Assembly: GCF_024346585.1 (NCBI RefSeq) | Contig: NZ_AP024523.1 | Span: 815,001-879,000 of the forward strand | DNA: 64,000 nt | Reading direction: 5' to 3' | Origin: Streptococcus toyakuensis | GTDB taxonomy: Bacteria > Bacillota > Bacilli > Lactobacillales > Streptococcaceae | Shown: positions 26,442-35,104 of the stretch, one piece after another | Position numbering within the stretch: the first letter of the stretch is position 1 | Layout: every line of letters begins with the position of its first letter | Notes under the pieces: model-generated | Databases searched by the model: none | What the model saw: the letters and a program-made list of their open reading frames with translations, nothing else | What the model was told of the DNA's origin: nothing | Program-made: the position numbers and the translations under genes

Positions 26442-26470
26442 TTGCAAAATCCCTAGAAAACCTGTAAAAT
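26442..26470 (+). promoter_or_regulatory. parE promoter
   Basis: -35 TTGCAA (26442-26447) and -10 TAAAAT (26465-26470), spacing 17. Confidence 0.75.
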
Positions 26471-26499
26471 AGAAAAGATGAACAAATAGGAGGTTCCTT

Positions 26500-28443
26500 G
26501 TGTCAAAAAAGGAAATCAATATTAATAACTACAATGATGACGCCATTCAGGTGCTAGAAGGGTTGGATGCGGTCCGTAAACGTCCGGGGATGTATATTGG
26601 ATCGACTGACGGTGCTGGTCTCCATCACCTAGTCTGGGAAATTGTGGATAATGCAGTCGATGAAGCCTTGTCTGGATTTGGTGACCGTATTGATGTGACC
26701 ATCAATAAAGACGGAAGTCTAACGGTTCAAGACCATGGTCGAGGGATGCCGACTGGGATGCATGCCATGGGAATTCCAACTGTTGAGGTTATCTTTACCA
26801 TTCTCCACGCTGGAGGAAAATTCGGTCAAGGTGGCTATAAGACATCTGGAGGTCTCCACGGGGTGGGTTCTTCCGTTGTTAATGCCCTATCAAGTTGGCT
26901 GGAAGTTGAAATCACCCGTGACGGAACGGTTTATAAACAACGTTTTGAAAATGGTGGAAAACCCGTCACAACCTTGAAGAAAATTGGTACAGCACCCAAG
27001 TCTAAGACAGGTACTAAAGTCACTTTCATGCCTGACGCGACGATTTTCTCTACGACTGACTTCAAGTACAATACCATTTCAGAACGACTCAATGAGTCAG
27101 CCTTTCTCTTAAAAAATGTCACCTTGTCTCTGACAGACAAGCGAACAGATGAAGCAATCGAATTCCATTATGAGAACGGGGTTCAGGACTTTGTTTCTTA
27201 CCTCAATGAAGACAAGGAAACCTTGACGCCAGTCCTTTACTTTGAAGGGGAAGACAATGGTTTCCAAGTGGAAGTAGCTCTCCAGTACAATGATGGATTT
27301 TCAGATAACATTCTATCCTTTGTCAATAACGTTCGCACCAAAGATGGTGGTACGCACGAGACAGGACTCAAGTCTGCCATTACCAAGGTTATGAACGACT
27401 ACGCGCGTAAGACAGGCCTCCTCAAGGAAAAAGATAAAAACCTTGAAGGGTCAGACTATCGTGAGGGGCTAGCGGCTGTCCTCTCTATTCTAGTTCCTGA
27501 AGAACATTTGCAGTTTGAGGGTCAGACCAAGGACAAACTAGGAAGTCCACTAGCTCGCCCGGTTGTGGATGGAATTGTGGCAGATAAGTTGACCTTCTTC
27601 CTTATGGAAAATGGTGAATTGGCTTCTAACCTTATCCGCAAGGCTATCAAGGCGCGTGATGCTCGCGAAGCGGCACGAAAAGCACGTGATGAGAGCCGAA
27701 ATGGTAAGAAAAACAAGAAAGACAAGGGCTTGTTGTCGGGTAAATTAACACCAGCCCAGTCTAAGAATCCAGCTAAGAACGAGCTCTATCTAGTCGAGGG
27801 GGATTCTGCCGGTGGTTCTGCCAAACAAGGCCGTGACCGCAAGTTCCAGGCAATCTTGCCCCTTCGTGGTAAGGTTATCAATACAGCCAAGGCCAAGATG
27901 GCGGATATTCTCAAAAATGAGGAAATCAACACCATGATTTATACTATTGGTGCTGGTGTAGGAGCAGATTTCTCCCTTGAAGATGCCAATTATGACAAGA
28001 TCATTATCATGACCGATGCGGATACTGACGGTGCCCACATTCAAACACTTCTCTTAACCTTCTTTTACCGCTATATGCGTCCTCTTGTCGAGGCAGGTCA
28101 TGTCTATATCGCCCTTCCGCCTCTTTACAAGATGTCAAAAGGTAAAGGCAAGAAGGAAGAAGTAGCTTACGCATGGACGGACGGGGAACTAGAAGAACTC
28201 CGCAAGCAGTTCGGTAAAGGAGCAACACTCCAACGCTACAAGGGGCTTGGAGAGATGAATGCCGACCAGCTCTGGGAAACAACCATGAACCCAGAAACTC
28301 GTACCCTCATCCGTGTCACAATCGAAGACCTAGCCCGCGCCGAACGCCGCGTCAATGTCCTCATGGGCGATAAGGTCGAACCACGACGTAAGTGGATTGA
28401 GGATAATGTCAAGTTTACGTTGGAAGAAGCGACAGTGTTTTAA
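26500..28443 (+). CDS. parE: DNA topoisomerase IV subunit B
   Basis: ParE is the ATPase subunit of topoisomerase IV, which decatenates daughter chromosomes. The 647-residue protein has the GHKL ATP site (EIVDNAVDEAL, DHGRGMPTGMH, GGLHGVGSSVVNALS), the TOPRIM motifs EGDSAGGSAKQGRD and DADTDGAHI, and the C-terminal QRYKGLGEMNADQLW. The start is GTG at 26500 after AGGAGG. Tyr113 (codon 26836-26838, in GGYKTSGG) aligns with the tyrosine that FicT toxins adenylylate in E. coli GyrB. parC lies 4.1 kb downstream, beyond accessory genes. Confidence 0.97.
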   Translation: MSKKEININNYNDDAIQVLEGLDAVRKRPGMYIGSTDGAGLHHLVWEIVDNAVDEALSGFGDRIDVTINKDGSLTVQDHGRGMPTGMHAMGIPTVEVIFTILHAGGKFGQGGYKTSGGLHGVGSSVVNALSSWLEVEITRDGTVYKQRFENGGKPVTTLKKIGTAPKSKTGTKVTFMPDATIFSTTDFKYNTISERLNESAFLLKNVTLSLTDKRTDEAIEFHYENGVQDFVSYLNEDKETLTPVLYFEGEDNGFQVEVALQYNDGFSDNILSFVNNVRTKDGGTHETGLKSAITKVMNDYARKTGLLKEKDKNLEGSDYREGLAAVLSILVPEEHLQFEGQTKDKLGSPLARPVVDGIVADKLTFFLMENGELASNLIRKAIKARDAREAARKARDESRNGKKNKKDKGLLSGKLTPAQSKNPAKNELYLVEGDSAGGSAKQGRDRKFQAILPLRGKVINTAKAKMADILKNEEINTMIYTIGAGVGADFSLEDANYDKIIIMTDADTDGAHIQTLLLTFFYRYMRPLVEAGHVYIALPPLYKMSKGKGKKEEVAYAWTDGELEELRKQFGKGATLQRYKGLGEMNADQLWETTMNPETRTLIRVTIEDLARAERRVNVLMGDKVEPRRKWIEDNVKFTLEEATVF

Positions 28444-28466
28444 GTTAGTTTAAAGAGGAAATAAGA

Positions 28467-29468
28467 GTGAGAGTTATTGAATTATTTGCAGGTGCAGGTG
28501 GTTTGGCACTTGGAATAGAAAAAGCTGGATTCGAAGCCATTGGTTTGATTGAGTTTGATAAAGCAGCAGCGGCAACATTGAAACACAACAGACCTAGTTG
28601 GAATGTCATTCATGATGATATTGCAAATATTTCATCTCTTGATTTGGAGGAATATTTTAATATAAAAAAGGGAGAACTAGAACTGTTGAGCGGAGGTGCT
28701 CCCTGCCAAGCTTTTTCTTATGCTGGGAAACGTTTAGGTTTAGAGGATGCTCGAGGTACATTATTCTACCACTATGCAATATTTCTAAATAAACTTCAAC
28801 CGAAAATGTTTGTTTTTGAAAATGTACGTGGCCTAGTTTCTCATGATCATGGAAAAACATTTCGAACTATTATGGATATTTTTTCGGATGAAGGTTACAC
28901 GGTTAAATGGAAGGTTTTAAATGCCTGGGATTATGGAGTGGCTCAGAAACGTGAACGTATGATTATGGTTGGGGTTAGAAATGACTTAGCTGATATTATT
29001 TCGTTTGATTATCCAGAACCACATGAATATAAGCCAGTATTGAGAGATATATTATTAGATAGTCCGCCTAGTGTTGGTGCACAATATTCTGATTACAAGA
29101 GAAAAATTTTTGAATTAGTTCCCCCAGGTGGCTATTGGCGTGATATTCCAGAAGATATTGCAAAAGAGTATATGAAGTCAACTTGGGATATGACTGGGGG
29201 CAGGACAGGTATTTTGAGAAGAATGAGTTTAGATGAGCCATCTTTAACAGTTTTAACATCTCCTACCCAAAAACAAACAGAACGTTGCCATCCATTGGAG
29301 GCTCGTCCTTTTACAGTTCGTGAAAATGCTCGCATTCAAAGTTTTCCAGATGATTGGATATTCCAAGGGAGCATAGGAAATCAATATAAGCAAGTGGGGA
29401 ATGCTGTTCCAGTTAACTTGGCTTATGAAGTGGGTATAAAAATAAAAGAAAGTTTGGAGCAACTATGA
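28467..29468 (+). CDS. DNA (cytosine-5) methyltransferase of a type II system
   Basis: This 333-residue enzyme methylates cytosine C5 in a specific sequence and protects the host DNA from its partner nuclease. Motif I is ELFAGAGGLALGIEKAGF, motif IV is GGAPCQAFSYAGKR with the catalytic Cys, and motif VI is FENVRGL. The C-terminal motifs ARIQSFPDDW and KQVGNAVP are present. The start is GTG at 28467 after AAAGAGGAAAT. The stop overlaps the nuclease start by 4 bases. The gene is AT-richer than the flanking topoisomerase genes, consistent with acquisition. The recognition sequence is not readable directly. Confidence 0.93.
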   Translation: MRVIELFAGAGGLALGIEKAGFEAIGLIEFDKAAAATLKHNRPSWNVIHDDIANISSLDLEEYFNIKKGELELLSGGAPCQAFSYAGKRLGLEDARGTLFYHYAIFLNKLQPKMFVFENVRGLVSHDHGKTFRTIMDIFSDEGYTVKWKVLNAWDYGVAQKRERMIMVGVRNDLADIISFDYPEPHEYKPVLRDILLDSPPSVGAQYSDYKRKIFELVPPGGYWRDIPEDIAKEYMKSTWDMTGGRTGILRRMSLDEPSLTVLTSPTQKQTERCHPLEARPFTVRENARIQSFPDDWIFQGSIGNQYKQVGNAVPVNLAYEVGIKIKESLEQL

Positions 29469-30283
29469 CTTGGGATTTAGATTTTATTAGTGAAGAAGAT
29501 TTTTTAAAACATGTTCAAGATACTATTTCGAAGTATGGTGAAAAATTGAAATCTTTTGATTTGAAACGATTTAATAAGAATATTGTAGATCCTGTAAAAC
29601 TAATTTTTGATAAGTCGGTTTATCGTAGTTCTTGGGATGAAATTATTAGTAATGAAATTTTTCGCCAAAGAGATAAGTCAAATAATAATGATATTGGCTA
29701 TTTCCATCAAACTATTTTCAGATATATGAGGAATTGTCGTGTCCCAGATAATGGAAAAGAAGGTGGCTGGGATGTTATATACGAGAATCCAGGAGGAATT
29801 TCTTTACCTGATGGTTCGCGTGTAAGTAGAATTTATGTTGAAATGAAAAATAAGCACAATACTATGAATTCTGCATCATCAGGGAAGACTTTTATCAAGA
29901 TGCAAAATCAGTTATTGAAGGATGACGATTGTGCCTGTTTCTTGGTCGAAGCGATTTCAAAGCAATCTCAAAATATTAAATGGGAACCTAAAGTTGACGG
30001 GGAAAAAGTTGGTCACAAATTTATTCGTAGAGTTAGCCTGGATCAATTTTATTTCATGGTAACGGGTGAAAAAGATGCTTTTTATAAGATGTGTATGAAT
30101 TTACCGTCAGTAGCTGAGAAGGCAGTAGAAAAAATGGGAACAGAGATCGTGCCAAATGATACTGTTTTTGAAGAAATCATTATGAAAGCAGAAGGAAATA
30201 TTGAAGATGATAGTGAATTGGCAGTTGCAAGAGTGATCTATCTTCTAGGATTTTCAACTTATTTAGGTTTTGATAGAACATGA
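29465..30283 (+). CDS. Type II restriction endonuclease, Eco47II/Sau96I-like
   Basis: A 272-residue protein encoded directly after the methyltransferase and overlapping it by 4 bases, so it is almost certainly the paired nuclease. WDVIYENPGGISLPDGSRVS and IYVEMKNKHNTMNSASSG resemble the Eco47II family, in which the Glu-x-Lys (EMKNKHNT) is part of a PD-(D/E)xK-type active site. If the family call is right, the target would be of the GGNCC or GGWCC type. This is recalled similarity, not a search result. The gene is strongly AT-rich, and no controller protein gene is present. Confidence 0.75.
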   Translation: MTWDLDFISEEDFLKHVQDTISKYGEKLKSFDLKRFNKNIVDPVKLIFDKSVYRSSWDEIISNEIFRQRDKSNNNDIGYFHQTIFRYMRNCRVPDNGKEGGWDVIYENPGGISLPDGSRVSRIYVEMKNKHNTMNSASSGKTFIKMQNQLLKDDDCACFLVEAISKQSQNIKWEPKVDGEKVGHKFIRRVSLDQFYFMVTGEKDAFYKMCMNLPSVAEKAVEKMGTEIVPNDTVFEEIIMKAEGNIEDDSELAVARVIYLLGFSTYLGFDRT

Positions 30284-30323
30284 TTTCATAACAAAATGGC
30301 GTTAATAAGGGGAAAATAAGGTA

Positions 30324-30920
30324 TTGGATAATAAACTAGGCACTACAAACTCAGCTCAGCTGGCAGATGCAGAAGAAAAACTGACAAAAAAACAAGCCGC
30401 CCTGCTTTTCCAGACAGGAGACTTGTTCAAGATGGAAGTTGGGACATTTGCAGGGCTGTCAGCTATTCACCACTATCTATTTTCCGGTATATATGATTTC
30501 GCTGGAAAAATACGTGATGTTAATATTGCAAAGGATAATTTTCAATTTGCGCCTCGTATTTTTTTAGAGCAATCCTTACAGTATATTGACAAACTTCCTC
30601 ATGACAATTTTGATCAAGTGGTTGATAAGTATGCGGATATGAATATTGCCCATCCTTTCCGTGAGGGGAATGGACGCACAATGCGGATTTGGCTAGATTG
30701 TATGCTTCGTGAGAAACTGGGCAAAGTGGTAGACTGGAATGCTATAGATAAGAATGAGTACCTCAATGCCATGAAGCGTAGTGCAGTATCAACTGGAGAA
30801 CTCAAGTATTTGATCCTCAATAATTTGACGGATGACCTCAGTCAGACCAGTTTCTTTAAGGGAGTGGATGCTTCATACTACTACGAAGGATATAGCCTTT
30901 ACCAGACAGGGGAGTTATAG
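30324..30920 (+). CDS. Fic-domain AMP-transferase, class III (C-terminal inhibitory helix)
   Basis: This 198-residue protein carries a complete Fic motif, HPFREGNGRTMR (His110 to Arg121), so it should transfer AMP from ATP to a target tyrosine or threonine. Its C-terminus contains SYYYEG (184-189), matching the class III autoinhibitory motif (S/T)xxxE(G/N) with inhibitory Glu188. The short length and the spacing resemble the Neisseria meningitidis Fic protein. Class III enzymes are restrained by their own helix, so no antitoxin gene is needed, and none is seen. The start is TTG at 30324 after AAGG. It lies between parE and parC; related Fic proteins modify GyrB/ParE. The target here is inferred, not shown. 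Confidence 0.88.
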   Translation: MDNKLGTTNSAQLADAEEKLTKKQAALLFQTGDLFKMEVGTFAGLSAIHHYLFSGIYDFAGKIRDVNIAKDNFQFAPRIFLEQSLQYIDKLPHDNFDQVVDKYADMNIAHPFREGNGRTMRIWLDCMLREKLGKVVDWNAIDKNEYLNAMKRSAVSTGELKYLILNNLTDDLSQTSFFKGVDASYYYEGYSLYQTGEL

Positions 30921-30984
30921 TATAAAAACTATCCAGTAAGAAGAAGCAGACACTTAATAATCTATAAAACGAGAAGGTACTGAC

Positions 30985-31818
30985 ATGAGAGCTGAAACAG
31001 AAATGCTAGATCTGATTTTACAGATTGCCAAAACTTTACAAGTCAAAGCTGTCGCTATGTCTGGTTCAAGGACAAACCCAAAGGCCCTAAAAGATGAACT
31101 TCAAGACTATGACGTGGTCTATGTCGTGGACGATTTAGATAATCTGACGAGTGACCTTTCTTGGCTAGACCAGTTTGGCAAACGCATTATTGATCAAGAG
31201 GTTGCTCTTGACCATCGTCGTCTATTTCTCATGCTCTTTGAAGATGGTAACCGCATTGATTTAACTCTCTGCCCCAAAGAGAACATCAAGGAGTGGGTAG
31301 ATAGCGAGTCGAAATTCATAGTTTTAGAAGATGAGAAGAGCTTGTTTGAGTCCTATTCTCCCAGTCCAAAGCGTTTCTGGACAAGCCCAGCTACTGAAAT
31401 GGATTTTAAAAATTCCTGCAATGAATTTTGGTGGGTGTCGGCCTACGTGGTCAAAGGAATCTGTCGCAAGCAAGTTTTCTATGTCACTGACCATCTTTAC
31501 GGGATTTGCCAACAAGAACTCCTGAAGATCTTGGCTTGGCAGGTTGCAAGTGATAGGGGAACAGTCGATATTGGCAAGAACTACAAGTATCTTTTCAAGT
31601 ATTTACCTACAGAGAAAGAGAAGGAAATCTCTGCTCTCCTTGATTTTTCAAGTGTAGAGAAACTTACTCAGTCATTGTTTGCTACGATGCAACTTTTTCA
31701 CCAAGAAGCTCAATCCCTTGCTCAAAAGATGGGATTTGATTACGATAAGGAAGTAGCTGAGAAGATGATGAGATATGCTGAGGAGAGACTCGAAAAAAAT
31801 GAAACATTTACAAAATAA
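30985..31818 (+). CDS. ANT(6)-like aminoglycoside nucleotidyltransferase
   Basis: The 277-residue protein resembles AadE/ANT(6), which adenylylates streptomycin at O-6. MRAETEMLDLILQIAK and the nucleotidyltransferase core GSRTNP followed by DELQDYDVVYVV (with the DxD-type metal site) are characteristic. FWWVSAYVVKGICRKQ and DHLY are conserved in the C-terminal domain. AGAAGG lies 9 to 14 bases before the ATG at 30985. Many chromosomal members of this family do not confer measurable resistance, so the phenotype is open. The last 20 bases overlap the next gene. Confidence 0.85.
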   Translation: MRAETEMLDLILQIAKTLQVKAVAMSGSRTNPKALKDELQDYDVVYVVDDLDNLTSDLSWLDQFGKRIIDQEVALDHRRLFLMLFEDGNRIDLTLCPKENIKEWVDSESKFIVLEDEKSLFESYSPSPKRFWTSPATEMDFKNSCNEFWWVSAYVVKGICRKQVFYVTDHLYGICQQELLKILAWQVASDRGTVDIGKNYKYLFKYLPTEKEKEISALLDFSSVEKLTQSLFATMQLFHQEAQSLAQKMGFDYDKEVAEKMMRYAEERLEKNETFTK

Positions 31819-32533
31819 TAAGATAACAAAATTTTTACTGATTAGTTTTCTCATTTCTTGGGGATTTGGTTGGGGATTGCTCGCTTTTCTGACGCAAATG
31901 AGCCTCTTAAGTCTAACAAGTCCACTAGGAGTTTTTCTCCATTTACTAGGAGGTTTCGGTCCTACCATTGCAGCCATTTCTTGTTTGCCTCAAAAATCCA
32001 TTAAAAGCATAGTCTCTTTTATCTTAGGGGACTCAAAGAAATATATTTTGTTATTTCTTTTACTAATTTTCGTGCAAACAGGTGTCATTGCTTTCTCATC
32101 TACGGAGCTTAATCCGGCTTTTCCACTAGGAAATTTGTTTGTTGTTTTTTTGAGTGCAGTCTGTGTTTATGGTGGCGAAGAAGAATTGGGATGGCGAGGC
32201 ATCTTGCAACCAACTTTGGAAACTAGATTCTCCTTTTGGATTTCCGGTTTGATAACAGGTTGTATTTGGGCAATATGGCATATACCTTTATGGTTTGTGA
32301 TTGGAAGTTCCCAAAGTGGTATGCCTTTTATATTATTCAGTCTATTTGCAATTTATCTCAGTATTCTTCTAGCAGCTGTTTTCAAAAAGACTAAGTCGGT
32401 CCTTTTTTGCGCCATTTTTCACGGCCTAATTAATACCCTACTTAGCTTATTTGTTATTAAAATTAATCTTTTATTCATTCTAGGATTAGTAGGATTGCTC
32501 TTCTTTTCTTACTACCTACAAAGAAACAGTTAA
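31799..32533 (+). CDS. CPBP-family intramembrane metalloprotease
   Basis: A 244-residue membrane protein of the CAAX protease/bacteriocin-processing (Abi) family. The three motifs are GGEEELGWRG (EExxxR), WAIWHIPLW (FxxxH type) and FCAIFHGLIN (HxxxN type), which build the zinc site within the membrane. About eight hydrophobic segments are visible. The ATG at 31799 follows GAGGAGA, and the gene overlaps the previous one by 20 bases, so they are coupled. Members can process prenylated or bacteriocin peptides or act in self-immunity; no bacteriocin gene is adjacent. An in-frame ATG at 31775 is less well supported. Confidence 0.85.
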   Translation: MKHLQNNKITKFLLISFLISWGFGWGLLAFLTQMSLLSLTSPLGVFLHLLGGFGPTIAAISCLPQKSIKSIVSFILGDSKKYILLFLLLIFVQTGVIAFSSTELNPAFPLGNLFVVFLSAVCVYGGEEELGWRGILQPTLETRFSFWISGLITGCIWAIWHIPLWFVIGSSQSGMPFILFSLFAIYLSILLAAVFKKTKSVLFCAIFHGLINTLLSLFVIKINLLFILGLVGLLFFSYYLQRNS

Positions 32534-32585
32534 ATTTATAAAATATAGATTTACTTTACAATAAAACACTAAAAAGAGAATTATT

Positions 32586-35057
32586 ATGTCTAACATTCAA
32601 AACATGTCCCTGGAGGACATTATGGGAGAGCGTTTTGGGCGCTACTCCAAGTACATTATTCAAGACCGGGCTTTGCCAGATATTCGTGATGGATTGAAGC
32701 CGGTTCAGCGCCGTATTCTTTATTCGATGAATAAGGATGGCAATACCTTTGACAAGAGCTACCGTAAGTCGGCTAAGTCTGTCGGGAATATCATGGGGAA
32801 TTTCCACCCACACGGTGACATTTCTATCTATGATGCCATGGTCCGTATGTCTCAGGACTGGAAGAACCGTGAGATTCTAGTCGAAATGCACGGTAATAAC
32901 GGTTCTATGGACGGAGATCCGCCTGCGGCTATGCGTTATACTGAGGCGCGTTTGTCTGAGATTGCGGGTTATCTTCTTCAGGATATCGAGAAAAAGACCG
33001 TTCCTTTTGCTTGGAACTTTGACGATACCGAGAAAGAGCCGACAGTCTTGCCAGCAGCCTTTCCAAACCTTTTGGTTAATGGTTCGACTGGTATTTCGGC
33101 TGGTTATGCCACAGATATTCCACCTCATAATTTGGCTGAGGTCATTGATGCGGCGGTTTACATGATTGATCATCCAACTGCCAAGGTGGACAAACTCATG
33201 GAATTCTTACCTGGACCAGACTTCCCGACTGGAGGGATTATCCAGGGTCGTGATGAAATCAAGAAGGCCTATGAAACTGGGAAAGGGCGCGTGGTTGTTC
33301 GTTCCAAGACTGAGATTGAAAAGCTAAAAGGTGGTAAGGAACAAATCGTTGTCACTGAGATTCCTTATGAAATCAACAAGGCCAATCTAGTCAAGAAGAT
33401 TGATGATGTTCGTGTCAATAATAAGGTAGCAGGTATTGCTGAGGTTCGCGATGAGTCTGACCGTGACGGTCTTCGTATCGCTATTGAACTTAAGAAAGAC
33501 GCTAATACAGAGCTCGTTCTCAACTATCTCTTTAAATATACTGACCTGCAAATCAACTACAACTTTAACATGGTGGCGATTGACAATTTCACACCTCGTC
33601 AGGTCGGTATTGTCCCAATCTTGTCTAGCTATATTGCCCACCGTCGTGAAGTGATTTTGGCGCGTTCTCGATTTGATAAGGAAAAGGCTGAGAAACGTCT
33701 CCATATCGTTGAAGGTTTGATTCGTGTGATTTCGATTTTGGACGAAGTCATTGCCCTTATCCGTGCTTCTGAGAATAAAGCTGATGCCAAGGAAAACCTC
33801 AAGGTCAGCTATGATTTTACAGAAGAGCAGGCGGAGGCCATTGTTACCTTGCAACTTTACCGTTTGACCAATACAGACGTTGTTGTCTTGCAAGAAGAAG
33901 AAGCAGAACTTCGTGAAAAGATTGCCATGCTTGCTGCTATCATTGGAGATGAGCGGACCATGTACAATCTTATGAAGAAAGAACTTCGTGAGGTCAAGAA
34001 GAAATTTGCGCCTCCGCGTTTGAGTAGCTTAGAAGACACTGCGAAAGTAATCGAGATTGATACAGCTAGTCTGATCGCCGAGGAAGATACCTACGTCAGC
34101 GTGACCAAGGCAGGTTACATCAAGCGTACCAGTCCACGTTCTTTTGCAGCTTCAACGCTAGAAGAAATTGGCAAACGTGATGATGACCGTTTGATCTTTG
34201 TTCAATCTGCCAAGACAACCCAGCATCTTTTGATGTTCACAAGTCTTGGAAATGTCATTTATCGACCAATCCATGAATTGGCAGACATTCGCTGGAAGGA
34301 CATCGGAGAGCATCTGAGCCAAACCATTACAAACTTCGAAACTAACGAAGAAATCCTTTATGTGGAAGTCGTGGATCAGTTTGATGATGCGACAACTTAT
34401 TTTGCAGCTACTCGTCTCGGTCAAATCAAGCGTGTAGAACGCAAAGAATTCACCCCATGGCGAACCTACAAGTCTAAGTCTGTCAAGTATGCTAAGCTCA
34501 AAGACGAGACAGACCAGATTGTAGCAGTGACTCCGATTAAACTAGATGATGTTCTCTTGATTAGTCAAAACGGTTATGCTCTGCGTTTCAATATCGAGGA
34601 GGTTCCTGTTGTTGGTGCTAAGGCTGCAGGTGTCAAGGCTATGAACCTGAAAGAAGATGATGTCCTCCAATCGGCCTTTATCTGTAATACCTCGTCCTTC
34701 TACCTCTTGACTCAGCGTGGAAGTTTGAAACGTGTTTCTGTTGAGGAAATTCCAGCAACCAGCCGTGCCAAACGTGGTTTACAAGTTTTGCGTGAGTTGA
34801 AAAACAAACCGCATCGTGTCTTCTTAGCAGGAGCAGTTGCAGAGCAAGGCTTCGTTGGTGACCTCTTTAGTACAGAAGTGGACGGGAACGATCAAACTCT
34901 GATTGTTCAATCTAACAAAGGAACAATCTATGAAAGTCGACTACAAGACTTGAATCTGTCAGAACGCACAAGTAATGGTAGCTTCATCTCTGACACGATT
35001 TCGGATGAAGAAGTTTTTGACGCTTATCTTAAAGAAGTATTTACTGAAGCTAAATAA
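32586..35057 (+). CDS. parC: DNA topoisomerase IV subunit A
   Basis: ParC cuts and rejoins DNA within topoisomerase IV; catalytic Tyr118 is seen in AAMRYTEAR. The 823-residue length is normal. The quinolone-resistance region reads FHPHGDISIYDAMVRMSQDW: residue 79 is Ile (codon ATT, 32820-32822), where susceptible streptococci have Ser. Asp83 and Lys137 are unchanged. Gly52 and Asp91 differ from the usual pneumococcal Ser52 and Asn91. Ser79 substitutions are a well-known fluoroquinolone-resistance change, so reduced susceptibility is likely. The C-terminal beta-pinwheel repeats are intact. Confidence 0.97.
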   Translation: MSNIQNMSLEDIMGERFGRYSKYIIQDRALPDIRDGLKPVQRRILYSMNKDGNTFDKSYRKSAKSVGNIMGNFHPHGDISIYDAMVRMSQDWKNREILVEMHGNNGSMDGDPPAAMRYTEARLSEIAGYLLQDIEKKTVPFAWNFDDTEKEPTVLPAAFPNLLVNGSTGISAGYATDIPPHNLAEVIDAAVYMIDHPTAKVDKLMEFLPGPDFPTGGIIQGRDEIKKAYETGKGRVVVRSKTEIEKLKGGKEQIVVTEIPYEINKANLVKKIDDVRVNNKVAGIAEVRDESDRDGLRIAIELKKDANTELVLNYLFKYTDLQINYNFNMVAIDNFTPRQVGIVPILSSYIAHRREVILARSRFDKEKAEKRLHIVEGLIRVISILDEVIALIRASENKADAKENLKVSYDFTEEQAEAIVTLQLYRLTNTDVVVLQEEEAELREKIAMLAAIIGDERTMYNLMKKELREVKKKFAPPRLSSLEDTAKVIEIDTASLIAEEDTYVSVTKAGYIKRTSPRSFAASTLEEIGKRDDDRLIFVQSAKTTQHLLMFTSLGNVIYRPIHELADIRWKDIGEHLSQTITNFETNEEILYVEVVDQFDDATTYFAATRLGQIKRVERKEFTPWRTYKSKSVKYAKLKDETDQIVAVTPIKLDDVLLISQNGYALRFNIEEVPVVGAKAAGVKAMNLKEDDVLQSAFICNTSSFYLLTQRGSLKRVSVEEIPATSRAKRGLQVLRELKNKPHRVFLAGAVAEQGFVGDLFSTEVDGNDQTLIVQSNKGTIYESRLQDLNLSERTSNGSFISDTISDEEVFDAYLKEVFTEAK

Positions 35058-35065
35058 GTGAAATG

Positions 35066-35096
35066 AAGAATCAGTTTTAAGAGCTGGTTCTTTTTT
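35066..35096 (+). terminator. Terminator of parC
   Basis: AGAATCAG (35067-35074) pairs with CTGGTTCT (35084-35091), followed by T residues. Confidence 0.8.
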
Positions 35097-35104
35097 ATTG
35101 AAGA

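Noticed and set aside
31672-31977. Reverse-strand frame across the ANT(6)-like/CPBP junction
   Set aside because: It is a shadow of two well-supported overlapping genes on the plus strand, with no ribosome site of its own.
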